Made by a program: the position numbers and the translations under genes
Source: Allohoeflea poritis
Lineage (GTDB): Bacteria; Pseudomonadota; Alphaproteobacteria; Rhizobiales; Rhizobiaceae
DNA: 64,000 nucleotides
NCBI RefSeq assembly: GCF_027889715.1
Contig: NZ_JAPJZH010000019.1
Span: 29,185 to 93,184, forward strand
Direction of reading: 5' to 3'
Notes under the pieces: model-generated
What the model was told of the DNA's origin: nothing
Databases searched by the model: none
Seen by the model: only the letters and a program-made list of their open reading frames with translations
Shown here: positions 45,288 to 55,504 of the stretch, piece after piece
How the letters are laid out: every line of letters starts with the position of its first letter
Numbering within the stretch: position 1 is the stretch's first letter

Positions 45288-45397
45288 TGCTTACCTCGTG
45301 GCCGATACACGCGATTCGTTATGCGTATTCGTTACCACAGGCTTGGGTGCCGCAGCGAGCGGTTAGAGCGTGTCTGGTTAAAGAATTGGCAGGAGGC

Positions 45398-45417
45398 GGG
45401 TCCGCGCTAGCGGACCC
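45398..45417. repeat. Hairpin over the thiolase stop codon
   Basis: A perfect eight-base stem GGGTCCGC / GCGGACCC with loop GCTA overlaps the last codons of the thiolase gene. It has no T-run downstream on the minus strand. The stem sequence is the same as that of the terminator at 44256. Confidence 0.5.
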
Positions 45418-46573
45418 GTTCCATGATCGAAACATAATTGGCGACGGCTGCGCCGCCCATGTTGAAGATGCCGCCAAGGGTCGCGCCGTCGACCTGAATG
45501 TCGCCGGCCTCGCCGCAAAGCTGCATCGCCGTCAAGGCATGCATGGAAACACCGGTGGCGCCGATCGGATGGCCCTTGGCCTTGAGGCCGCCCGACGGAT
45601 TGACCGGCAGACGGCCGTCCTTGGCGGTTTCGCCGGACATGGCGAGTGCGCCGCCCTCGCCGCGTTTGGCAAGGCCCATCGCCTCATATTCGATCAGCTC
45701 GGCGATGGTGAAGCAGTCATGGGTTTCGACGAAGGAGAGATCGTCCAGGCCGACGCCGGCGTTCTTGAAGGCGCGCTTCCAGCCCTCTTCGCAGCCCTCG
45801 AAAAGAAGGATGTCGCGCTTCGACATGGGCAGGAAATCCTGGACGTGCTCGGCGGCGCGGAACATGACGGCGCGCGGCGCCTGCATCGAGGCTTCAAGCT
45901 CCGTCAGGACAATTGCAGCGGCGCCATCGGAGACCAGCGAACAGTCCGTTCGTTTCAGGGGACCGGCGACAAAGGGATTCTTTTCGCTTTCATTGCGGCA
46001 GAACTCGTATCCGAGGTCCTTGCGCATCTGGGCGTAAGGGTTGCTGACGCCGTTCTTGTGGTTCTTGGCGGCCAACATCGCCAACGCGTCCGACTGATCG
46101 CCATGGCGTTGGAAATAGGCGTGGGCGATCTGGCCGAAAACGCCGGCGAACCCGGCCGGGATATCGGCGTCTTCCGGCAGGTAGGATGCCTTTTTCAGGT
46201 TCTCGCCGATCTGCCGGCCCGGTGTCGTCGTCATCTGCTCCACGCCAACGACAAGAACATTGCGGGCGCCGCCCGCCTTGATGCTTTTCATGCCCTGATG
46301 AATGGCCGCCGATCCCGTCGCGCAGGCGTTCTCGACGCGGGTGGTCGGTTTGAACCGCAGACGATCATCCGCCTGCAGAACGAGGCTTGCGGTGAAATCC
46401 TGCTGGCTGAAGCCGGCATTGAAATGGCCAAGCACGATTTCGTCGATGTCGCCTGCTTCGAGACCGGCATGTTCAATGGCGTTTGAGGCAACGCCGACAA
46501 TCAGGCTCTCAACCGTCTCGCCTTCCAGTTTTCCGAATTTCGAATGTGCCCATCCAGTAATGCTCGCTGTCAT
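45407..46573 (-). CDS. Thiolase / acetyl-CoA acetyltransferase (SCP-x type)
   Basis: The ATG at 46573 gives 388 residues. The active-site Cys lies in ENACATGSAA (about residue 87), followed by VETHDCFTIAE and NPSGGLKAKGHPIGATG near the C-terminus. These motifs mark the SCP2/SCP-x-type thiolases, which act on branched or unusual acyl-CoA rather than acetoacetyl-CoA; the exact substrate is not given. It lies downstream of an aldehyde dehydrogenase on the same strand, with a 209-base gap containing inverted repeats. Confidence 0.9.
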   Translation of the reverse strand: MTASITGWAHSKFGKLEGETVESLIVGVASNAIEHAGLEAGDIDEIVLGHFNAGFSQQDFTASLVLQADDRLRFKPTTRVENACATGSAAIHQGMKSIKAGGARNVLVVGVEQMTTTPGRQIGENLKKASYLPEDADIPAGFAGVFGQIAHAYFQRHGDQSDALAMLAAKNHKNGVSNPYAQMRKDLGYEFCRNESEKNPFVAGPLKRTDCSLVSDGAAAIVLTELEASMQAPRAVMFRAAEHVQDFLPMSKRDILLFEGCEEGWKRAFKNAGVGLDDLSFVETHDCFTIAELIEYEAMGLAKRGEGGALAMSGETAKDGRLPVNPSGGLKAKGHPIGATGVSMHALTAMQLCGEAGDIQVDGATLGGIFNMGGAAVANYVSIMERVR

Positions 46574-46692
46574 GTCGCCATCTCCGCCTGATACCCGGCT
46601 CGCAGGCCGGGTGATTGATCCGTTTGCGCCCATCATGATGCATCCGGGCGGCCGCTTCAAACTCAATGGGCCGTCAGCGGTCCTGACGACCC

Positions 46693-46716
46693 ATATTGTT
46701 CAAGGCTTAACAATAT
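46693..46716. promoter_or_regulatory. Inverted repeat upstream of the thiolase gene
   Basis: Perfect eight-base arms ATATTGTT and AACAATAT flank an eight-base spacer, 120 bases upstream of the thiolase start and in the gap before it. A second repeat, TGCAAC/GTTGCA with a six-base spacer, lies at 46728-46745. Either may be an operator for the thiolase promoter. Confidence 0.5.
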
Positions 46717-46782
46717 CAAGGGCGGATTGCAACTCAATTGTTGCAGTGCACATCGGCCGGTTGCGCGATGGCAGGCAGCGGC

Positions 46783-48210
46783 TTAGTAGCCGCTGATCGC
46801 CTTCACTTCCAGGAAGTCCTCGAGACCCCAGCGGCCGCCTTCCCGGCCATTGCCGGACTGCTTGTAGCCGCCGAAGGGGCTGCCCGCGGGACGCTGGGCA
46901 CCATTGATCTGCACCATGCCGGCCCGCAACTGCCGGGCCACGCGCCGCGCCTTGGCCTGATCGGCGGTCTGCACATAGGCGGCAAGCCCGTAAGGCGTGT
47001 CATTGGCGATGGTGATCGCCTCCTCCTCGGTATCGAAGGGGATCATGGCGAGCACAGGCCCGAACACCTCTTCGCGGGCGATGGTCATCTCGTTATCGAC
47101 ATCGGCGAACACGGTCGGCCTGGCAAAATAGCCGCGATTGAGACCATCGGGACGGCCGGGACCGCCGGCAACCAGGCGCGCGCCTTCGTCGATGGCGGCG
47201 TTGATGAGCCCCTGGACCTTGTTGAACTGGGCTTCCGAAACCAGCGGGCCGATATGGCGGCCCTCCTCGGCCGGATCGCCGACCTCGACCATACCGGCAT
47301 ATTCGCCCGCAAGCCTGACGGCATCATCATAGACAGAACGCTGGACCAGCATGCGGGTCGGCGCGTTGCAGGACTGGCCGGTATTGTTCATGCAACTAAA
47401 GACGCCGGACTTGATGGCCTTGTCGAGATCAGCGTCCTCAAAGACGATATTCGGCGATTTGCCGCCGAGTTCGAGTGTTACCCGCTTGACCGTTTCGGCG
47501 GCGGCCCGCGACACGGCCGCGCCGGCGCGTGTCGAACCGGTAAAGGACATCATGTCAATGTCCGGGTGACGGGACATCGCCTCGCCGACGACAGCGCCCT
47601 CGCCGTTGACAAGATTGAACACGCCTTTCGGAAAGCCTGCCTGGTCGATCATCTCGGCAAAGACGATCGCCGACAATGGCGCGATTTCGCTCGGCTTCAA
47701 AACGCAGGTGCATCCGACGGCCAGGGCCGGCACGACCTTGAGCGCAATCTGATTGACCGGCCAGTTCCACGGCGTGATCAGCCCGCAGACACCGATCGGC
47801 TCATGAACGATATGCTCGCCCTCATTGTTGAGATCTTCCTCGAAATGATATTCTGAAAGCGCCTTGAGGAACCCCTCCACGTGGAACGGGCCGGATCCGG
47901 CCTGCCCGCCCCGCGCCAGCTTGATGGGCGCGCCCATTTCCGCGGACACTGCCTGCGCCATGTCCTCATTGCGCTCATGCATGATCTCGAGCAGCTTTTC
48001 GATCAGTGCGATCCGCTCCTTCACGGACGTTTTGCTGAAGCTTTCGAACGCCCTCCTGGCGGCAGCGGCAGCGCGGTCGACGTCCTCTTCCGACCCGAGA
48101 GAGATCACCGCGCAGGCCTCCTCGGTGGCCGGATTGATCACCTCGCATTCATTCGGCCGGGCCGGCTCGACCCATTCGCCGTCGATATAGAATTCCGTTT
48201 TCCTCAGCAT
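46783..48210 (-). CDS. Aldehyde dehydrogenase family protein
   Basis: NAD(P)-dependent ALDH. The ATG at 48210 gives 475 residues. The catalytic Cys281 lies in NNTGQSCNAPTRM, the general base Glu247 in VTLELGGKSPN, and the cofactor loop in SFTGSTRAG. The protein is not closest to BetB, which is encoded across the intergenic region; its substrate cannot be told. It is divergent from betC. Confidence 0.92.
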   Translation of the reverse strand: MLRKTEFYIDGEWVEPARPNECEVINPATEEACAVISLGSEEDVDRAAAAARRAFESFSKTSVKERIALIEKLLEIMHERNEDMAQAVSAEMGAPIKLARGGQAGSGPFHVEGFLKALSEYHFEEDLNNEGEHIVHEPIGVCGLITPWNWPVNQIALKVVPALAVGCTCVLKPSEIAPLSAIVFAEMIDQAGFPKGVFNLVNGEGAVVGEAMSRHPDIDMMSFTGSTRAGAAVSRAAAETVKRVTLELGGKSPNIVFEDADLDKAIKSGVFSCMNNTGQSCNAPTRMLVQRSVYDDAVRLAGEYAGMVEVGDPAEEGRHIGPLVSEAQFNKVQGLINAAIDEGARLVAGGPGRPDGLNRGYFARPTVFADVDNEMTIAREEVFGPVLAMIPFDTEEEAITIANDTPYGLAAYVQTADQAKARRVARQLRAGMVQINGAQRPAGSPFGGYKQSGNGREGGRWGLEDFLEVKAISGY

Positions 48211-48579
48211 GGCTCGCTTCTCCTGCGGTCCTTTCAATTCTGCGCCAAGGCTTAGCGCGTCTGACGCCAAAAGCAATCAAATAAACAGCACCCATTTTCC
48301 GGTTGACCAAAGTTTTTTTGATTCTCCGGCTGTGACTTCTCATTCGTGTGAAATGGCTGCAGCACACAACGCCTAAGCAGAACAGCCTGCTGCATTTTCA
48401 TGGAAGCGGCTGATGTTTTTTATTGAATGAACGACCAATTAAAAATAAAACCGGTCCTGGAGCGGATGTTCTGGTGACAATTGGCCGCGCCGGCAATCCG
48501 GAGCTTCACCGGCCCGGCAGCAAGCATTCGGGCATATGCCCGGACCGCCCAACCGGACTCCGATGCAAGGGGAATCGAA
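48211..48579. other. Intergenic region between ALDH and betC
   Basis: This 369-base divergent gap holds no convincing gene. It is AT-rich at 48260-48450. At 48422-48439 there is an imperfect palindrome beginning ATTGAATGAACG and ending CCAAT, faintly like BetI-type sites of choline operons. No betI gene is present in the window. Promoters for both directions must lie here. Confidence 0.5.
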
Positions 48580-50106
48580 ATGCGCGACAGGCCGAACATT
48601 CTGATCATCATGGTCGACCAGCTCAACGGCACGCTGTTTCCGGACGGTCCCGCCGATTGGCTGCACACACCGCATCTCGATGCGCTCGCGGCGCGCTCCG
48701 CAAGGTTTTCCAACAACTACACCGCCTCCCCGCTTTGCGCGCCGGGCCGGGCGTCCTTCATGTCCGGGCAGTTGCCAAGCCGCACCCGCGTCTATGACAA
48801 TGCGGCGGAGTTCGCTTCCGACATTCCGACATTCGCCCACCATCTGCGCCGCAACGGCTATCACACCTGTCTGTCGGGCAAGATGCACTTTGTCGGCCCG
48901 GACCAGTTGCACGGTTTTGAGGAACGGCTGACGACCGACATCTACCCTGCCGATTTCGGTTGGACGCCCGACTATCGAAAGCCCGGCGAGCGCATTGACT
49001 GGTGGTATCACAATCTGGGCTCGGTCACCGGCGCAGGCATCGCCGAGATCAGCAACCAGATGGAGTATGATGACGAAGTCGCCTTCTTCGGAATGCAGAA
49101 GCTTCATCAACTGGCGCGGAGGTCGGACGACCCAACCGCCCGCCCCTGGTGCCTGACCGTCTCATTCACCCATCCGCATGATCCTTATGTCGCGCGGCGC
49201 AAATACTGGGATCTCTACGAGGATTGCCCGCATCTGGAACCGGCCGTGGGCGCAATTCCCTATGGCGAGCAGGACCCGCACTCGCAGCGGCTCTACCTGG
49301 CCAACGACTACGAGAGCTTCGACATCAAGCCTGAAGACGTGCGGCGCGCGCGGCGCGGCTATTTCGCCAACATCTCCTATCTGGACGACAAGGTGGGCGA
49401 GCTGATCGGCGCGCTGGAGGCCACGCGCATGCTCGACGACACCGTCGTGATGTTCTGCTCCGACCATGGCGACATGCTGGGCGAGCGCGGCCTTTGGTTC
49501 AAAATGAGCTTCTTCGAGGGTTCGTCGCGCGTACCGCTGATGATTTCCGGCCCCGGCATCAATCCGGCCCTGATCGACGACCCGGTGTCCAATCTCGATG
49601 TCGTTCCAACCCTGGCAGATCTGGCGGGCGCCGATCTCGAAGCGGTCCGGCCCTGGACCGATGGCGAGAGCCTCCTGCCGCTGATTGCCGGCGGAGCGCG
49701 CAGCGCGCCGGTCCTTATGGAATATGCCGCAGAGGGCTCCTATGCGCCGCTGGTGTGCATACGCAAGGATCGTTTCAAGTTCGTCCATTGCGAGCTCGAC
49801 CCGCCGCAACTGTTCGATCTGGAAGCCGATCCGGGCGAGTTGCACAACCTGGCCCCAGACCCCGCGCATGCAAATGTTCTGGAGGACTTCAGGGCACAGG
49901 CCATGGCCCGATGGAACATGGAGCACTTCGATGCGGCCGTGCGCGAAAGCCAGGCACGGCGCTGGGTGGTCTACGAGGCGCTGCGCAACGGCGCCTACTA
50001 TCCGTGGGACTACCAGCCGCTGCAGAAGGCATCTGAACGGTACATGCGCAATCACATGGATCTCAACGACCTGGAGGAAAGCCAGCGCTTTCCCCGCGGC
50101 GAATAG
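48580..50106 (+). CDS. betC: Choline-sulfatase
   Basis: Hydrolyses choline-O-sulfate to choline, the first step of its use as osmoprotectant or carbon source. The ATG at 48580 (GGGGAA upstream) gives 508 residues. The sulfatase signature is Cys53-Ala-Pro-Gly-Arg57 in SPLCAPGRASFMSG, where the Cys becomes formylglycine; metal ligands are near Asp13 and in CSDHGDMLGE. The longer frame from 48481 is not needed. It leads betC-betB-betA. Confidence 0.94.
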   Translation: MRDRPNILIIMVDQLNGTLFPDGPADWLHTPHLDALAARSARFSNNYTASPLCAPGRASFMSGQLPSRTRVYDNAAEFASDIPTFAHHLRRNGYHTCLSGKMHFVGPDQLHGFEERLTTDIYPADFGWTPDYRKPGERIDWWYHNLGSVTGAGIAEISNQMEYDDEVAFFGMQKLHQLARRSDDPTARPWCLTVSFTHPHDPYVARRKYWDLYEDCPHLEPAVGAIPYGEQDPHSQRLYLANDYESFDIKPEDVRRARRGYFANISYLDDKVGELIGALEATRMLDDTVVMFCSDHGDMLGERGLWFKMSFFEGSSRVPLMISGPGINPALIDDPVSNLDVVPTLADLAGADLEAVRPWTDGESLLPLIAGGARSAPVLMEYAAEGSYAPLVCIRKDRFKFVHCELDPPQLFDLEADPGELHNLAPDPAHANVLEDFRAQAMARWNMEHFDAAVRESQARRWVVYEALRNGAYYPWDYQPLQKASERYMRNHMDLNDLEESQRFPRGE

Positions 50107-50121
50107 AGCGAGCAGGCAGTC

Positions 50122-51585
50122 ATGAAAGCACAACCCGAAGCATCGCACTTCATCAACGGCGCCTTTGTCGAAGACACGGACGGCGCGGTCATCGAATGCG
50201 TCTATCCGGCAACCGGCGAGGTGATCGCGAAGCTGCATTCGGCAACACCGGCAATCATTGAGCAGGCGGTCAGCGCCGCTGTCGATGGGCAGAAGATCTG
50301 GGCGAAGATGACCGGAACAGAGCGGGGCCGCATCCTGCGCCGCGCCGCCGACATTATCCGCGATCGCAACCGGCCGCTTTCGGAACTCGAAACCTACGAT
50401 ACCGGGAAGCCGCTGCAGGAAACGCTGGCGGTGGATGCCACGTCCGGCGCCGACGCGCTGGAATATTTCGGCGGCCTGGCGGCGACCATCAACGGGGAAT
50501 ATATCGACCTCGGCGGCGACTTCGTCTACACGCGGCGCGAACCGCTTGGCGTGTGCGTCGGCCTCGGCGCCTGGAACTATCCGACGCAGATCGCCTGCTG
50601 GAAGGGAGCGCCGGCACTGGCCTGCGGCAATTCCATGATCTTCAAGCCGTCGGAAACGACACCGCTCTGCGCCCTCGAGATCGCCGAAATTCTCCTGGAG
50701 GCAGGCCTTCCCGCCGGCGTCTACAACGTCGTCCAGGGCTATGGCGATGTCGGCGCGGCGCTGAGCACACATGCGCAGGTCGACAAGGTTTCGCTGACCG
50801 GCTCCGTGCCGACCGGCCAGAAAGTGATGGCCGCCGCTGGCGCCGGCATCCGCCATGTCACCATGGAACTCGGCGGCAAGTCGCCACTGATCGTCTTCGA
50901 TGACGCGAATATGGACGATGCGGTTGGCGGTGCGCTGCTCGGCAATTTCTATTCGAGCGGCCAGGTCTGCTCCAACGGTACCCGCGTCTTCGTGCAGCGA
51001 AAATGCATGGATACATTCATGGAAAAGCTGATCGGACGCACCGAGACGATCAGCATCGGCGATCCCCAGGATGAGGCAACGCAGATGGGGCCGCTCGTCA
51101 GCGCCGCGCAACGCGACAAGGTGATGGACTATATCGAGATCGGCAAGGCGGAGGGCGCGCGCCTGGCGACCGGCGGAAACCGCCTCACCTTGCAGGGCAT
51201 GGAAGACGGCTTCTTCATCGAGCCCACGGTTTTTGCCGACGTGTCGGACGATATGCGCATAGCGCGCGAGGAGATCTTCGGCCCGGTGATGAGCGTGCTT
51301 GCCTTCGACGAGGAAGACGAGGTGATCGCGCGCGCCAACGATACGGAGTTCGGCCTGTCGGCCGGCGTCTTTACCAGCAATCTTGCGCGCGGCCACCGGG
51401 TGATCGCCGATATCAAGGCGGGAAGCTGCTGGATCAACACTTACAATCTGGCGCCCGTGGAAGCGCCGTTCGGCGGCTACAAGCGTTCGGGCGTCGGCCG
51501 CGAGAACTCGCGCGCGGCCATCGAATATTACAGCCAGATCAAGAGTGTCTACGTGGCTTCCGGGCCGGTCGACAGCCCCTACTGA
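50122..51585 (+). CDS. betB: Betaine aldehyde dehydrogenase
   Basis: Oxidises betaine aldehyde to glycine betaine. The 487-residue protein has the catalytic Cys283 in [12 protein letters not shown] and general base Glu249 in [31 protein letters not shown] shortened to its known core [10 protein letters not shown] is typical of BetB. It follows betC by 15 bases and is followed by betA after 20 bases. Confidence 0.95.
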   Translation: MKAQPEASHFINGAFVEDTDGAVIECVYPATGEVIAKLHSATPAIIEQAVSAAVDGQKIWAKMTGTERGRILRRAADIIRDRNRPLSELETYDTGKPLQETLAVDATSGADALEYFGGLAATINGEYIDLGGDFVYTRREPLGVCVGLGAWNYPTQIACWKGAPALACGNSMIFKPSETTPLCALEIAEILLEAGLPAGVYNVVQGYGDVGAALSTHAQVDKVSLTGSVPTGQKVMAAAGAGIRHVTMELGGKSPLIVFDDANMDDAVGGALLGNFYSSGQVCSNGTRVFVQRKCMDTFMEKLIGRTETISIGDPQDEATQMGPLVSAAQRDKVMDYIEIGKAEGARLATGGNRLTLQGMEDGFFIEPTVFADVSDDMRIAREEIFGPVMSVLAFDEEDEVIARANDTEFGLSAGVFTSNLARGHRVIADIKAGSCWINTYNLAPVEAPFGGYKRSGVGRENSRAAIEYYSQIKSVYVASGPVDSPY

Positions 51586-51605
51586 TCGGCGGGAAGAAAC
51601 TGAGC

Positions 51606-53255
51606 ATGCAAGCGGATTTTGTTATCATCGGTTCCGGATCGGCCGGTTCGGCCATGGCCAACCGGCTGTCCGAGGACGGCAGGCATTCAGTCATCGTCAT
51701 CGAATATGGCGGCTCCGATGTCGGACCCTTCATCCAGATGCCGGCCGCCCTCTCATACCCCATGAATATGGGTGTCTACGACTGGGGTTATCAGACGGAA
51801 CCCGAGCCGCATCTGGGCGGACGCCGCCTGGCTGCGCCGCGTGGCAAGGTGATCGGCGGATCGTCCTCGATCAATGGCATGGTCTATGTGCGCGGTCACG
51901 CTGAGGATTTCGACACATGGGAGGCTGAGGGTGCGGACGGCTGGTCCTATGCGGATGTGCTTCCCTATTACCAGAAAATGGAGACCTCGCATGGCGGGCA
52001 GAATGGCTGGCGCGGCCATTCGGGACCGCTGCACGTCAGACGCGGCGAGCGGCTCAATCCGCTTTTCCAGGCGTTCATCGAAGCAGGCGCGCAAGCCGGC
52101 TTCGAGCTGACGGAGGACTATAATGGCGAGAAGCAGGAAGGCTTCGGCCCGATGGAGCAGACCATCCATCAGGGCAAGCGGTGGTCGGCGGCGAACGCCT
52201 ATTTGAAGCCGGCACTGAAGCGCCCGAACCTGCAGCTTGTCAGGGCGCTTGCACGACGGATCGTCATCGAGGACGGGATGGCGACAGGCGTCGAAATTCA
52301 GCGTGGCGGCAAAACCGAAACGATAGAGGCGTCCCGGGAAGTCATCGTCGCCGCATCGGCGTTCAATTCGCCCAAGCTGTTGATGCTGTCAGGCATTGGC
52401 CCCGGTGAGCACCTGCGCTCGATGGGCATCGACGTGGTCGCGGATCGGCCGGGCGTCGGCACCAACCTGCAGGATCACCTGGAGCTTTACGTTCAGCAGG
52501 AATGCACCCAGCCGATCACGCTCTATTCGAAAATGAACCTGATCTCAAAAGGGCTGATCGGCGCCGAATGGCTGTTCTTCAAATCCGGGATTGGCGCGTC
52601 AAACCATTTCGAGGCGGCGGCGTTCCTGAGGTCCCGCCCGGGGGTCAAATATCCCGATATCCAGTATCACTTCCTGCCCGTTGCCATCCGCTATGACGGC
52701 ACAGCGCCGGCAAAGGCGCACGGTTTCCAGGCCCATGTCGGGCCGATGCGTTCGAAATCCAGAGGCAATGTCACGCTGCGGTCCGCCGATCCGGCGGCGG
52801 CGCCCGTTATACGCTTCAACTATATGAGCGATCCGTCCGACTGGGAGGATTTCCGTCACTGCATCCGGCTGACGCGGGAAATCTTCAAGCAGCCGGCCTT
52901 CGATGCCTATCGCGGCCGCGAGATCTCCCCCGGCGTCACCGCGCAGTCGGACGAGGAACTTGACGCGTTCATCACGGAGCATGTGGAAAGCGCCTACCAC
53001 CCCTGCGGCACCTGCCGGATGGGCCGTGCGGACGATCCGATGAGCGTGGTCGATCCGCAATGCCGGGTGATCGGGGTCGACCGGTTGCGCGTTGCGGATT
53101 CGTCGGTGTTTCCGACGATTACCAACGGCAATCTCAACGCACCGTCGATCATGGTCGGCGAAAAGGCCTCCGACCACATCCTCGACGTACAGCCCCTGCC
53201 CCGCTCAAATCTCCAGCCCTGGATCAATCCGAACTGGGAGATTTCGGACCGGTAG
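51606..53255 (+). CDS. betA: Choline dehydrogenase
   Basis: Membrane-associated GMC flavoenzyme oxidising choline to betaine aldehyde. The 549-residue protein has the FAD motif [15 protein letters not shown] (residues 6-20), GMC signature 1 region [18 protein letters not shown], signature 2 around [14 protein letters not shown], and the C-terminal HPCGTCRMG with the active-site His. It completes the choline-sulfate to betaine route of the operon. A tRNA-Gln gene lies 149 bases downstream. Confidence 0.95.
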   Translation: MQADFVIIGSGSAGSAMANRLSEDGRHSVIVIEYGGSDVGPFIQMPAALSYPMNMGVYDWGYQTEPEPHLGGRRLAAPRGKVIGGSSSINGMVYVRGHAEDFDTWEAEGADGWSYADVLPYYQKMETSHGGQNGWRGHSGPLHVRRGERLNPLFQAFIEAGAQAGFELTEDYNGEKQEGFGPMEQTIHQGKRWSAANAYLKPALKRPNLQLVRALARRIVIEDGMATGVEIQRGGKTETIEASREVIVAASAFNSPKLLMLSGIGPGEHLRSMGIDVVADRPGVGTNLQDHLELYVQQECTQPITLYSKMNLISKGLIGAEWLFFKSGIGASNHFEAAAFLRSRPGVKYPDIQYHFLPVAIRYDGTAPAKAHGFQAHVGPMRSKSRGNVTLRSADPAAAPVIRFNYMSDPSDWEDFRHCIRLTREIFKQPAFDAYRGREISPGVTAQSDEELDAFITEHVESAYHPCGTCRMGRADDPMSVVDPQCRVIGVDRLRVADSSVFPTITNGNLNAPSIMVGEKASDHILDVQPLPRSNLQPWINPNWEISDR

Positions 53256-53404
53256 CGATGCCGGCTGCATAGCCGCAATCATGCTTCCGTTCCGTGTGGG
53301 AGCGAGATTTGGCCGGCGGCCAAAATTACAGGTCAGGTGCTTGAATTTCCGTCTGGAAATGTTAAGTGCAGGGACCGGCCGCGACAGTGCTCGCGGTGCA
53401 GTGT

Positions 53405-53479
53405 TGGGGCGTAGCCAAGCGGTAAGGCAGCGGTTTTTGGTACCGCCATGCGCTGGTTCGAATCCAGCCGCCCCAGCCA
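53405..53479 (+). tRNA. tRNA-Gln (TTG)
   Basis: A 75-base cloverleaf with a seven-base acceptor stem (TGGGGCG/CGCCCCA), D-arm GCCAAGCGGTAAGGC, anticodon loop TTTTGGT giving anticodon TTG, T-arm with GGTTCGAATCC and an encoded CCA end. Confidence 0.96.
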
Positions 53480-53524
53480 TTCTGCTTACTTGCGGCTACT
53501 ACACAAATTCCAGGCGAAGTTACC

Positions 53525-54442
53525 TCAGCGCCCCCTGATTCTGGGATCGAGCGCATCGCGCAGACCATCGCCGATATAGTTTACGCTCAGCACGGTGAGC
53601 GAGATCGCCAGGCCCGGCCACAGAACCCGTTCGGGATATTGCTGCAGATAGTCGGTCGAATCGAACAGCAACCGTCCCCAGGTCGGAAAATCCGACGGAA
53701 AACCGAGCCCCAGGAAGGACAGCGCCGATTCGGTGATGATCGCGTTGGCAATACCGAGTGTCGCGGAGACGGTGATCGGCGAAAGCACATTGGGCAGGAT
53801 ATGGCGCAGGATCATGCGCCGCGACGGCGTGCCGATGGATCGTGACGCAATGACGAATTCGCACTCCTTCAGCGCCAGCACATCGCCGCGAACGATACGC
53901 GCCGTCTGCATCCAGGAAGTGATGCCGATAACAAACACGATCAGCATGAAGATCCCCGTCTCGGGGCCGAAAGCCGCACGTAGCGTGTCGCGGAACAGCA
54001 TGATGATGACGAGAAGCAGCGGCAGCAGCGGCAGCGCCAGGAAAAGGTCGGTCAGCCGCATCAGCGGTCCGTCGAGGCGCTTGAAATAGCCGGCCACAAC
54101 GCCGATCGCGGCACCGAGCACCAACGCAAGCAGCATTGCCGTGATCCCGACTGCCATGGACACCTGCCCGCCCATGAGGACACGGGCCAGCGTGTCGCGG
54201 CCGAGCTGGTCGGTGCCGAGCGGATGGGCAAGGGTCGGCCCGGAATTGCGCGCCCTGATATCGATATACTGGGCATCGATGGTCCAGATATAGGGTCCAA
54301 GCGTCACCGCCAGCACGACAAAGATGAAGAAGCCCATGCCCCAAACCGCGCCGCGGTGGGTCTTGAACTGGTCCCAGACATTGCGCCATTGCGACTGCGG
54401 CGGACGCGCCGCGGCGAGTGAATCGGGTGTCACTTCAGTCAT
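53525..54442 (-). CDS. Dipeptide/oligopeptide ABC transporter permease (DppC/OppC type)
   Basis: Second permease of the peptide importer. The ATG at 54442 gives 305 residues with an N-terminal cytoplasmic segment, six transmembrane helices and the EAA-type loop around residues 185-215. The motif HPLGTDQLGRDTLARVLMGGQVSM is typical of the DppC/OppC family. It overlaps the first permease gene by eight bases and is the last gene of the operon. Confidence 0.92.
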   Translation of the reverse strand: MTEVTPDSLAAARPPQSQWRNVWDQFKTHRGAVWGMGFFIFVVLAVTLGPYIWTIDAQYIDIRARNSGPTLAHPLGTDQLGRDTLARVLMGGQVSMAVGITAMLLALVLGAAIGVVAGYFKRLDGPLMRLTDLFLALPLLPLLLVIIMLFRDTLRAAFGPETGIFMLIVFVIGITSWMQTARIVRGDVLALKECEFVIASRSIGTPSRRMILRHILPNVLSPITVSATLGIANAIITESALSFLGLGFPSDFPTWGRLLFDSTDYLQQYPERVLWPGLAISLTVLSVNYIGDGLRDALDPRIRGR

Positions 54443-55439
54443 AGCGGATCCTTGGGTCCAAAATGCCGTAGAGCACATCGGCAACGAGATTGAACACAAT
54501 TATGAGCACGGCGAAAATGAAGGTCAGCGTCTGCACGGTCGGCAGGTCGCCGCCCTGGATGGAGATGATCAGCAACTGGCCGAGACCGTTCACCTTGAAG
54601 ACCTGTTCGGTGATGATGGCGCCGCCGAAAATCTGCGGCACGCCGAGCGCGATGACCGTGACGACGGGAATGAGCGAGTTGCGCAGGACGTGGATCAGCA
54701 CCACGGTGCGCTCGCGGAGCCCCTTGGCGCGCGCGGTGCGCACATAGTCCTGGTTGAGATTGTCGAGCATCGAGGCGCGCATGAAACGGCTGATCTGCGC
54801 CGCGTTGAACAGCGCCAGAACCGCGACCGGCATGATCATCTGGCGGACCTGGAAGAGGAAGCTCTCCCAATCCGTTACCTCGTGGGTGGTGTCGTAGATG
54901 GACGGGAACCAGCCAAGCCAGACGGAGAAGATGACGATGACCAGAACGCCGGTAAAAAAGGTCGGCACGGAAAAGCCGACCATGGAAACGAAGGTTCCGA
55001 TCTGGTCGAACCAGCTATACTGGCGATAGGCCGAGATAATGCCGATGGGCAAGGCGATGGCGACACCGACGACATAGGACATGCCGACCACCCAAAGGGT
55101 CTGCGGCGTGCGCTCGACGATAAGGTCGACGACCGGCGAACGCGTCTGCCAGCTCAGGACGCGCAGGCGGTCTCCCTCTCCCCATCCGAGCCATTGCTCG
55201 AGAATATTGAGCGGTTCGTTGATGAAGAACTGCTTGCACCACAAAAGATAGCGAATGTAGATCGGATCGCCCAAACCCAGCGACTGCCTGATTTTTTCGC
55301 GAACTTCAGGCGGAATGGTCAGCGGCAGGTTGGCGGTCGGATCGCTCGGCGCCAGATCAAGCAGCAGAAATATGATCAGACTGATCGCGATCAGCGTCGG
55401 TATCGCCAGCAACAGCCGGCGAATGGTATAATTCAGCAT
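54435..55439 (-). CDS. Dipeptide/oligopeptide ABC transporter permease (DppB/OppB type)
   Basis: First permease. The 334-residue protein has an N-terminal transmembrane helix, a periplasmic loop (about 30-125) and five further helices, with FMRASMLDNLNQDYVRTARAKG as the EAA loop that contacts the ATPases. It lies 65 bases after the binding-protein gene and overlaps the second permease. Confidence 0.93.
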   Translation of the reverse strand: MLNYTIRRLLLAIPTLIAISLIIFLLLDLAPSDPTANLPLTIPPEVREKIRQSLGLGDPIYIRYLLWCKQFFINEPLNILEQWLGWGEGDRLRVLSWQTRSPVVDLIVERTPQTLWVVGMSYVVGVAIALPIGIISAYRQYSWFDQIGTFVSMVGFSVPTFFTGVLVIVIFSVWLGWFPSIYDTTHEVTDWESFLFQVRQMIMPVAVLALFNAAQISRFMRASMLDNLNQDYVRTARAKGLRERTVVLIHVLRNSLIPVVTVIALGVPQIFGGAIITEQVFKVNGLGQLLIISIQGGDLPTVQTLTFIFAVLIIVFNLVADVLYGILDPRIRYD

Positions 55440-55504
55440 CGCAGCAAATTCTCAGATAGGCAGGCCGAAGGCCGCCCCGAAAAATCCGGGGCGGCGTCAG
55501 GCCA

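Noticed and set aside
45398..45417. Hairpin taken as a thiolase terminator
   Set aside because: The stem is good, but no T-run follows on the minus strand, so it is listed only as a repeat.
49162..51396. 744-codon frame on the minus strand
   Set aside because: It is the shadow of betC and betB, which have intact catalytic motifs.
53205..53480. Open frame of 91 codons on the minus strand with AGFEPAHGG
   Set aside because: It is antisense to tRNA-Gln and has the same false-translation pattern.
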